From Bacteroidales bacterium (GTDB lineage Bacteria; Bacteroidota; Bacteroidia; Bacteroidales; UBA932), in assembly GCA_017615445.1 (NCBI GenBank), contig JAGAAD010000045.1, forward strand, positions 1-8,530: a DNA stretch of 8,530 nt, in the 5' to 3' direction. The translations under genes and the position numbers were made by a program. The first letter of the stretch is position 1. Every line of letters begins with the position of its first letter. Below, one piece after another: positions 1 through 6,621 of the stretch. The notes beneath the pieces were generated by a model. It did no database searches. It was not told the DNA's origin and worked only from the letters and a program-made list of their open reading frames with translations.

Positions 1-109
1 GACCTTCGCGGCGACTTCGCGCCGCTCACCCTCCCACTTCGTGGGCCCCTCCCTCTATCAGACCGAGGGTGGCTAGGGTCCTCGAACGGGGGGCCATGCT
101 GCGGGACGC
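1..109. other. GC-rich hairpin-forming intergenic segment, possible dispersed repeat
   Basis: No convincing gene lies here. The segment is far richer in GC than the AT-rich stretch that follows from about 110. It holds two compact hairpins: GCGGCG (8-13) with CGCCGC (20-25), and CCCAC (33-37) with GTGGG (41-45) around a TTC loop. CACCCT (27-32) can pair with AGGGTG (66-71), enclosing the second hairpin, and GGCCCC (44-49) can alternatively pair with GGGGCC (90-95). CTTCGYG recurs at 4, 15 and 37, that is 11 and 22 bases apart. The plus-strand frame from base 1 stays open to a TAG at 115-117 but shows no start codon inside the window. It may be the end of a longer structured RNA, a REP-like intergenic repeat, or the 3' trailer of an upstream gene. 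Calling it a dispersed repeat is inference; copy number cannot be seen here. Confidence 0.35.
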
Positions 110-118
110 AAAGATAGA

Positions 119-135
119 TATTTTTGTTAAATTTG
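119..135 (+). promoter_or_regulatory. Candidate Bacteroidetes -7 boxes upstream of the glutaminyl cyclase gene
   Basis: Two overlapping-scale matches to the Bacteroidetes -7 consensus TAnnTTTG occur: TATTTTTG at 119-126 and TAAATTTG at 128-135. Both lie within 21 bases of the ATG at 140, so a transcript from either would have a very short leader, or none for the second box. No good -33 TTG/TTTG element is visible, because that position falls in the GC-rich segment. No Shine-Dalgarno sequence precedes the ATG, which is usual in this phylum. The boxes are seen directly; their use as a promoter is inferred. Confidence 0.4.
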
Positions 136-139
136 CATT

Positions 140-898
140 ATGCGTGTGAAAGTATTGGCATTGTTACTCATTGGATTGTTTGCGTCGTCGTGTGCGGAGG
201 CGCAGGTGAAGAGGTATGGGGTGGAGGTGGTGAAGGAGTATTCGCATGATGCTCAGGCGTACACGCAGGGTCTGTTCTTTTATGCGGACACGCTGTATGA
301 GACGACAGGATTAAACGGAAAGTCATCGCTGAGAAAAGTCGAACTGGAGAGTGGTAAGGTATTGGATTCCAGGAAGATAGGGAAGAAATATTTCGCCGAG
401 GGGTCGTGTGTGCTGGGGGATAAGTTGTATGTGCTGACCTGGCAGAATAAGGTAGTTTTCGTCTACGATGCGGAGTCGATGGAATACCGGATGAGCTATT
501 CGTATGCTCGCGATGGTTGGGGATTGACGACGGACGGGAAACAGCTGATAGCTTCGGACGGTTCGGCGAGGTTGTATTTTTTGAATTCTGAGTTGCAGCA
601 GACGGGGTCGGTGATGGTGACCTTGAACGGTCGTCCCGTGCGCCTATTGAACGAGTTGGAGTGGGTGGACGGTCGCATTTGGGCGAATGTCTACACTTCC
701 GATATTATCGTGGTGATAAATCCTTCGACGGGTCGCGTTGAGGCGACTGTCGACTGCACTGGATTGCTGCCGGAGAAGCTGTATTCCAGAGACACAGACG
801 TCTTGAACGGCATCGCCGTGGACTCCTCCGGCCGCATCTTCCTCACCGGCAAAAACTGGCCGAAGCTCTTCGAAGTAAAATTGATTGAACAGAAATAG
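140..898 (+). CDS. Exported glutaminyl-peptide cyclotransferase, plant-type beta-propeller
   Basis: This 252-aa protein converts N-terminal glutamine of secreted proteins to pyroglutamate with release of ammonia, acting in the cell envelope. It matches the plant/bacterial type I family (five-bladed propeller), unrelated to the zinc-dependent type II enzymes. Visible family motifs in order: HDAQAYTQGL (36-45), ETTGLNGKSSLRKV (54-67), FAEG (85-88), LTW (99-101), GWGLTTDG with SDGS (126-142), NELEW (171-175), WANVY (181-185), VLNGIA (221-226) and TGKNWP (236-241). Length agrees with the family. The N-terminus is a hydrophobic export signal. Cys18 in ASSC could be a lipobox, though with Ala rather than Leu at -3; cleavage after AEA (19-21) would instead leave Gln22 first. 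The ATG at 140 is the only start that gives a proper signal peptide. The next gene begins 4 bp after the stop, suggesting co-transcription. Family assignment is firm; lipoprotein versus soluble is open. Confidence 0.9.
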   Translation: MRVKVLALLLIGLFASSCAEAQVKRYGVEVVKEYSHDAQAYTQGLFFYADTLYETTGLNGKSSLRKVELESGKVLDSRKIGKKYFAEGSCVLGDKLYVLTWQNKVVFVYDAESMEYRMSYSYARDGWGLTTDGKQLIASDGSARLYFLNSELQQTGSVMVTLNGRPVRLLNELEWVDGRIWANVYTSDIIVVINPSTGRVEATVDCTGLLPEKLYSRDTDVLNGIAVDSSGRIFLTGKNWPKLFEVKLIEQK

Positions 899-902
899 CC
901 TT

Positions 903-1487
903 ATGAAAAGAATAACACTATTGCTTGGACTATTCCTGTGTGTGGGATTGTTCGCGCAGAAGACTCCCACCTGGGTGAATGATTACAAAGGAATCGTGCA
1001 GGTGTCGGGGGGATTTGAGATAGTGGGTAAGTCCATTCCTCTTGCTGAAGGGGGACAGGAAAGACAGCTGTCTGCCGTTTATGACGCACTGAAACAGTAT
1101 GTGATGGCGACGGGCGGTCTGCAGAGCGACGACGGAGCAACAGTTGCCGGAAAAGACGATTTCTTATCTCGTCTTGCCGATATTCTTTCCGGCTCGGCCT
1201 CAGTCAATTATTCCATCTTGAAAACCTATGTGGGGCCGGACAATGTGGAGTACCTGCTTCTCAAGGTGTATCAGGGAAAGCTCAAATTCGAGTATTTACT
1301 TCGGACTCAGTCGATGTCATCGGTAGACGATACGGGTACCTATGAAAGTTCACAATCTATCGAGCATTTCTATTTGGAAGGAAGCTTGCCCATGATAGTC
1401 GAGATTCAATCTGACAACCTGAACGGAGTCAGAACCTCGCTTGAAAACTATCAGATAGGCAATTTGCAAGTGCAGTTCGAGAAATAG
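903..1487 (+). CDS. Small exported protein of unknown function
   Basis: This 194-aa protein is not recognised. It opens with a clear signal peptide: MKR, a hydrophobic core, then GLFA followed by Gln19, the usual signal-peptidase-I site in Bacteroidetes with Gln at +1. The mature part starts QKTPTWVNDY, followed by a region with an Ala-containing probable helix (about 52-70), a possible second helix (84-96), then strand-like segments (102-133). A polar linker (136-150) leads to a beta-rich C-terminus (153-194). The PxWV opening and overall layout recall LPP20-type envelope proteins; that is a weak resemblance, not an assignment. The ATG at 903 was chosen over an in-frame TTG at 885 because the latter overlaps the preceding gene and puts extra polar residues ahead of the signal peptide. 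It lies 4 bp after the glutaminyl cyclase stop, so it is likely co-expressed with it and may be its substrate. Confidence 0.8.
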   Translation: MKRITLLLGLFLCVGLFAQKTPTWVNDYKGIVQVSGGFEIVGKSIPLAEGGQERQLSAVYDALKQYVMATGGLQSDDGATVAGKDDFLSRLADILSGSASVNYSILKTYVGPDNVEYLLLKVYQGKLKFEYLLRTQSMSSVDDTGTYESSQSIEHFYLEGSLPMIVEIQSDNLNGVRTSLENYQIGNLQVQFEK

Positions 1488-1509
1488 CTATTTATTGTTC
1501 TTTTTGTCG

Positions 1510-1661
1510 TTTCTCGCAGGAGTGCCACACGCTCATCCCTCTCAGAATACCTTTTGAGGCGGGTCGATGTGTGGCTACGGGCAATTTTGCCTTCAGCCAC
1601 ACGGTTAACACTCTCAGAATGCACTGTATGGGTGGTAAGTGTGTGGCACTTCTGCGAAAAA
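1510..1661. repeat. Nested inverted-repeat element, MITE-like or structured RNA
   Basis: The outer arms are 1514-1533 and 1638-1657. They pair over 20 positions: 18 Watson-Crick and 2 G-U (1520/1651 and 1531/1640). TTT (1510-1512) and AAA (1659-1661) extend them beyond one mismatch. Inside are two more hairpins: CTCAGAA (1541-1547) with TTTTGAG (1552-1558), and GTGTGGCT (1569-1576) with AGCCACAC (1595-1602) capped by GGCAA/TTGCC (1580-1584/1587-1591). The core GCCACAC appears four times in alternating orientation, near 1525, 1569, 1597 and 1641. CTCTCAGAAT is directly repeated at 1539 and 1611. No coding frame is convincing. Both outer-arm G-U positions keep RNA pairing despite sequence difference. 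It could be a MITE, a cruciform or regulatory RNA, or the 3' end of the preceding operon. No T-tract follows on either strand and no target-site duplication is evident. Confidence 0.7.
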
Positions 1662-1664
1662 TAT

Positions 1665-1672
1665 TATATTTG
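1665..1672 (+). promoter_or_regulatory. Bacteroidetes -7 box for the thiamine riboswitch transcript
   Basis: TATATTTG is an exact match to the TAnnTTTG -7 consensus. A start a few bases downstream (about 1678-1680) would begin the RNA right at the 5' strand of the TPP aptamer P1 helix, which supports its use. The expected -33 region falls around 1640-1646, inside the right arm of the inverted-repeat element, where only a poor TGTG is present. Confidence 0.55.
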
Positions 1673-1680
1673 CACTGAAC

Positions 1681-1763
1681 TATTCTCGGGGTACCCCATT
1701 ACAGGGGTTGAGAGAGTCCCATGGAACCTGATACGGTCAATACCGTCGTAGGAAAGTAGAATG
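1681..1763 (+). promoter_or_regulatory. TPP (thiamine pyrophosphate) riboswitch, THI-box
   Basis: All conserved TPP-aptamer parts appear in order. CGGGG is at 1687-1691. P3 is ACCCC (1693-1697) with GGGGT (1704-1708). The pyrimidine-binding TGAGA is at 1709-1713. P2 closes as GGGG (1688-1691) with TCCC (1717-1720, one G-U). ACCTGAT is at 1726-1732. A stem ACGGT (1733-1737)/ACCGT (1742-1746) precedes the conserved GTAGGAAA (1748-1755). P1 can form between TATTCT (1681-1686) and AGAATG (1758-1763). The only downstream gene on this strand before a convergent operon is the TonB-dependent receptor at 1766. No separate terminator or anti-terminator is seen. The aptamer's 3' side contains the Shine-Dalgarno-like AGGAAAG and ends two bases before the ATG, so TPP binding probably blocks ribosome access directly. 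The aptamer is certain; the mechanism is inferred. Confidence 0.94.
1750..1756 (+). promoter_or_regulatory. Shine-Dalgarno-like AGGAAAG embedded in the TPP aptamer
   Basis: AGGAAAG lies 9 bases before the receptor ATG at 1766 and forms part of the conserved 3' segment of the TPP aptamer. This phylum rarely relies on such sites, so its position suggests a translational switch in which the ligand-bound aptamer hides it. Confidence 0.5.
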
Positions 1764-1765
1764 TT

Positions 1766-3991
1766 ATGAATCTTTTATTTTTTGCCCAGCTATTGCTGGC
1801 AGGGCTGATGCCCGATCTGAGCGATACGCTCACCGTTTCCAAACAAGACACCATTGAAGTCGCCGTCGTGACCGGCGGATGGGCCCATGGCCAGACTCCG
1901 GTGACCTCCACGACAGTTTGGAATCTCGAACTCGAAAACTCGAATCCCATCAATTCACTGCCTATGTCTTTGGCTCTGGAACCCTCCGTCGTAGTAACAA
2001 ACGAAGGCGGTACAGGTCTGGGTTATTCAAAGATGAGAGTCCGCGGTTCAAAAGGCACGCAGATCAACGTTACCATGAATGGTATCACTCTGAATGATTC
2101 TGAATCACAGGAGGTTTTCTGGGTAAACATTCCTTCGCTCACGCGCATGCTCAATGCTGTGCATCTGCAGCGCGGTCTTGGCACTTCGGTAAGCGGGCCG
2201 GGTGCATTTGGTGCGAGTCTTGAACTGGAAGAGGATAATAAGATCAGTATTGGTCCAACTGCTCTCATTGATTTCTCGTTCGGCTCATTCAACACTTCAA
2301 CCACGACAATCACTCTCGACACCGGCGATTTGAAGAATGGCTTTAGAGTTTATGGTATTTATTCCAAGGGAATCACAGATGGTTATATTCGAAATGCCTT
2401 CGGTGATGTGCAATCCGCTCTTGCCAAAATCAGCTGGAGCGGACGCTACGATGATGTTTCCCTCACCTGGCTGATGGGGGACCAGCACACGGGAATCACC
2501 TGGAATGGAATCTCCAAAGCTGATTTGGCTGTGGACAGGACCTACAATAGCGCCGGCCGATACAAAGATTCGGATGGCAATATTGCCTATTACCCTAATG
2601 AAACCGACAATTATACCCAGCACCATCTTCAGCTGAAATACCACCACCGCTGGGGCTTACGGCTCCACTGGACCACAGTCCTGAACTGGACCAATGGCAA
2701 CGGTTATTACGAACAGTATAAGACCGGGAAAAAGTTCAAGGCCTATGGTTTCGGTGCAACAGATGTGGCCGATCCGTCGGCCAAGAGCGATTTCATCATA
2801 AACAAATCCATGGGCAACAATTACTTTGCCCTGAAGTCGAACTTGAATTATTTCGGAGACCGAAGCATACTGTCCGGAGGAGTCTATCTTTCCACCTTTG
2901 ACGGCCTTCATTTCGGTGACGTAAAGTGGAACAAGGACTTGGGAGAAGTGTCAAATCACCAGTGGTATCTGAACGAAGGTATAAAAAAAGAGGCCAACAT
3001 CTGGGCCAGAGCCGAGTATACCCCTATCCCAGCCCTGAATGCCTACGTTGATCTCCAATACAGGGGCATATTGTATGGTCTTTCCGGTATCGACGACGAG
3101 TTCAGCGACATGACCTGGAATGGAGGATGGTCGTTCTTCAACCCGCGCGCCGGACTGACATGGGCTCCAATTCGCGGCCACAAAGCCTACGCCTTCGTGG
3201 CCCTCGGCCACCGCGAGCCCGGCCGCAGCGACATCAAAGAGATAATCGAAACCAACAATGCGGCGGGAACAGCGCTTACCATCAAGCCGGAAAAGATGGT
3301 GGACACCGAACTGGGCTACGAGTATCATGACAGCTTCGTCAGAGCTTCAGCGAACATATATCTGATGGAGTACAAGGACATGCTCCTCGAGACTGGAAAA
3401 CTCACCGACTCGGGCTATGCCATCAAGGAAAACGTTCCCCGCAGTTGGCGCAGGGGCATCGAACTGGCGGCGTCCTGGAAGCCGTTCAGCCGCATCAAGC
3501 TTGAAGGCAACGCCACCTTCAGTGTAAATAAGATTAAAGATTATACTGCATACTACGAAGAGTACGACAATATAGACGACTGGAACTTCGTCGGGCAGTA
3601 CTCAGAGCACTTCGGCCTGACTAATATGCTGATGTCACCGTCGGTTGTGGCTGCGGCTAAGGCCACCTGGCACACCTTCCTCGGCCTCGACCTTGCGGCA
3701 GACATGAAATATGTCGGAAAGCAGTACTGGGACAACACAGCCTCTGAAGACCGCTGCCTCCCGGCATATCTTGTCGCAAACGCCTCGATCTCAGACACTT
3801 TCGACATCTTCGGAAAGGCTCAAATGACTCTTGGCATCTACGCCGGTAACCTCTTCAACCGCCAGTACGAAGCGGACGCCTGGGTCTACCGCGCCCACTT
3901 CCGGGGCGGCTCAAGCGAGTGGTATCAAGAAGAGGGCCTGTTTCCACAGGCCCCCAGAAATTGGATGTTCAGACTGACTTTGTCGTTCTAA
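1766..3991 (+). CDS. TonB-dependent outer-membrane receptor, probable thiamine transporter
   Basis: This 741-aa outer-membrane protein probably imports thiamine or a thiamine derivative using TonB energy. Order of parts: hydrophobic signal segment (about 1-14), a TonB-box-like stretch DTIEVAVVTGG (28-38), plug domain (about 45-155; includes MRVRGSKGTQINVTMNG at 90-106, a typical plug pattern), then a 22-strand-type barrel rich in aromatic residues. The barrel ends RLTLSF with terminal Phe741, the usual outer-membrane assembly signal. It lacks the N-terminal carboxypeptidase-like domain common in Bacteroidetes SusC-type receptors, and no SusD partner follows. Substrate is inferred from the TPP riboswitch directly upstream; such riboswitch-controlled receptors (called OMR1 in comparative work) are known in this phylum. 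The ATG at 1766 is the only option: a TAG lies in frame at 1757-1759. Oddly, the signal peptide has no Lys or Arg before its hydrophobic core. Its stop sits one base from that of the convergent aspA. Confidence 0.93.
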   Translation: MNLLFFAQLLLAGLMPDLSDTLTVSKQDTIEVAVVTGGWAHGQTPVTSTTVWNLELENSNPINSLPMSLALEPSVVVTNEGGTGLGYSKMRVRGSKGTQINVTMNGITLNDSESQEVFWVNIPSLTRMLNAVHLQRGLGTSVSGPGAFGASLELEEDNKISIGPTALIDFSFGSFNTSTTTITLDTGDLKNGFRVYGIYSKGITDGYIRNAFGDVQSALAKISWSGRYDDVSLTWLMGDQHTGITWNGISKADLAVDRTYNSAGRYKDSDGNIAYYPNETDNYTQHHLQLKYHHRWGLRLHWTTVLNWTNGNGYYEQYKTGKKFKAYGFGATDVADPSAKSDFIINKSMGNNYFALKSNLNYFGDRSILSGGVYLSTFDGLHFGDVKWNKDLGEVSNHQWYLNEGIKKEANIWARAEYTPIPALNAYVDLQYRGILYGLSGIDDEFSDMTWNGGWSFFNPRAGLTWAPIRGHKAYAFVALGHREPGRSDIKEIIETNNAAGTALTIKPEKMVDTELGYEYHDSFVRASANIYLMEYKDMLLETGKLTDSGYAIKENVPRSWRRGIELAASWKPFSRIKLEGNATFSVNKIKDYTAYYEEYDNIDDWNFVGQYSEHFGLTNMLMSPSVVAAAKATWHTFLGLDLAADMKYVGKQYWDNTASEDRCLPAYLVANASISDTFDIFGKAQMTLGIYAGNLFNRQYEADAWVYRAHFRGGSSEWYQEEGLFPQAPRNWMFRLTLSF
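3934..3953 (-). terminator. Hairpin inside the receptor 3' end, candidate terminator for the minus-strand operon
   Basis: GGGCCTGT (3934-3941) and ACAGGCCC (3946-3953) form a perfect 8-bp stem around a 4-base loop. Read on the minus strand it lies 39 bases past the aspA stop and is followed by a T-rich TCTTCTTGAT. Read on the plus strand it is inside the receptor gene and is followed by CCAGAAATTG, with no T-tract. This suits a one-way terminator for the minus-strand operon. The stem is certain; the T-tract is weak, so terminator function is inferred. Confidence 0.4.
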
Positions 3992-3992
3992 A

Positions 3993-5405
<1,413 letters not shown>

Positions 5406-5412
5406 ATCTGTG

Positions 5413-6621
5413 TTAGTTTAAACGCTTTTCAAGACGCTCGCGGATGGCTTTGAGGAACTGGGCCGAGCTGAGCTGGGTGGGGGTGATGCCTTCCATCAGA
5501 CCGACGAGGTCCTTGGTCGCAAGGCCGTCGTTAAGGGTGTCCAGGCAGGCGCCTTCGAGCTGGTCGGCATAGCGGACGAGCTCGGGCAGGTTGTCCAGTT
5601 CGCCCCTCTTGCGGAATGCGCCGCTCCAGGCGAAGATGGTGGCGATAGGGTTGGTCGAAGTTTCCTCGCCCTGCAGATATTTGTAGTAGTGGCGGGTGAC
5701 GGTGCCGTGCGCGGCCTCATACTCGTACTTGCCGTCCGGGCTGACGAGCACGGAGGTCATCATGGCCAGCGAGCCGAAAGCGGTGGAGACCATGTCGGAC
5801 ATGACGTCGCCGTCGTAGTTCTTGCAGGCCCAGATGAAGCCGCCCTCGCTGCGCATCACGCGTGCGACTGCGTCGTCGATAAGGGTGTAGAAGTACTCGA
5901 TGCCGGCCTCTGCGAAGCGGTCTTTGTACTCTGCGAACACTTCCTCGAAGATAGCCTTGAAGCGGCCGTCGTATTTCTTGCTGATGGTGTCCTTGGTGGC
6001 GAACCAGATGTTCTGCTTGAGGCTCAGGGCATACTGGAAGCAGGAATGAGCGAAGCTGCGGATGGATTTGTCCGTGTTGTGCATGGCTTCGAGGACGCCG
6101 GGGCCCTTGAATTCATGGACGAGGAGCTCCTCGACCTTGCCGTCTTCGCCTTCGAAGATGAGCTTGGCCTTGCCGGGCTCGTCGGCCACTATCTCCACAT
6201 CGCGGTAGACGTCGCCATAGGCGTGACGGGCGATGGTGATGGGCTTCTTCCAGAACTTCACTGCCGGGTGGATCGAAGGGATGGTGATGGGGGTGCGGAA
6301 CACCGTTCCGTCCAGGGTGGCGCGGATGGTGCCGTTCGGGCTCTTCCACATCTGGTGCAGCTTGTACTCGTCCATACGCTGGGCGTTCGGGGTGATGGTG
6401 GCGCATTTCACGCCCACTCCGAGGCGCTTGGTGGCGAGGGCCGCGTCCATAGTCACCTTATCTTCGGTGGCGTCACGGTTAGGCAGGCCAAGGTCGTAGT
6501 ATTCTGTCTTCAGGTCCACGAAGGGGAGGATGAGTTCATCCTTGATCATCTTCCAGAGGATCCTGGTCATCTCGTCGCCGTCCATCTCGACGAGCGGGGT
6601 AGTCATTTGAATCTTTTTCAT
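5413..6621 (-). CDS. icd: NADP-dependent isocitrate dehydrogenase, eukaryotic-like homodimeric type
   Basis: This 402-aa cytoplasmic enzyme oxidatively decarboxylates isocitrate to 2-oxoglutarate, making NADPH. It closely resembles human IDH1/IDH2-type enzymes, not E. coli Icd. Seen: EMDGDEMTR (12-20), CATITP (73-78), KSPNGTIR (93-100; phosphate/substrate loop), Arg132 in [10 protein letters not shown] (the same number as human IDH1 Arg132), Tyr139, Lys210 in [13 protein letters not shown], metal-binding Asp249/250, Asp272 and Asp276 ([11 protein letters not shown]), and [10 protein letters not shown] (303-312), where Arg310-His311 correspond to the NADP 2'-phosphate contacts. Length is normal. 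Its ATG overlaps the upstream aconitase-family stop by one base (TAATG), which suggests translational coupling, and aspA follows 7 bases after its stop. A second in-frame ATG at codon 6 is possible, but the first is preferred because of the overlap. Function and cofactor are confident. Confidence 0.96.
   Translation of the reverse strand: MKKIQMTTPLVEMDGDEMTRILWKMIKDELILPFVDLKTEYYDLGLPNRDATEDKVTMDAALATKRLGVGVKCATITPNAQRMDEYKLHQMWKSPNGTIRATLDGTVFRTPITIPSIHPAVKFWKKPITIARHAYGDVYRDVEIVADEPGKAKLIFEGEDGKVEELLVHEFKGPGVLEAMHNTDKSIRSFAHSCFQYALSLKQNIWFATKDTISKKYDGRFKAIFEEVFAEYKDRFAEAGIEYFYTLIDDAVARVMRSEGGFIWACKNYDGDVMSDMVSTAFGSLAMMTSVLVSPDGKYEYEAAHGTVTRHYYKYLQGEETSTNPIATIFAWSGAFRKRGELDNLPELVRYADQLEGACLDTLNDGLATKDLVGLMEGITPTQLSSAQFLKAIRERLEKRLN

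Noticed and set aside
1..117. Coding end of an upstream plus-strand gene
   Set aside because: The frame is open to TAG at 115-117, but the predicted peptide is repetitive, no start is visible, and hairpin structure dominates; left as noncoding with low certainty.
885..902. TTG at 885 as the start of the small exported protein
   Set aside because: It overlaps the preceding gene and adds MNRNSL before a complete signal peptide; the ATG at 903 gives a normal one.
1510..1661. Inverted-repeat element as a standard intrinsic terminator
   Set aside because: The stem is much longer than usual, encloses other hairpins, and is not followed by a T-tract on either strand.
1554..1751. Possible 65-codon gene on the plus strand
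   Set aside because: It runs through the inverted-repeat element and most of the TPP aptamer, both of which explain the sequence better as structure.
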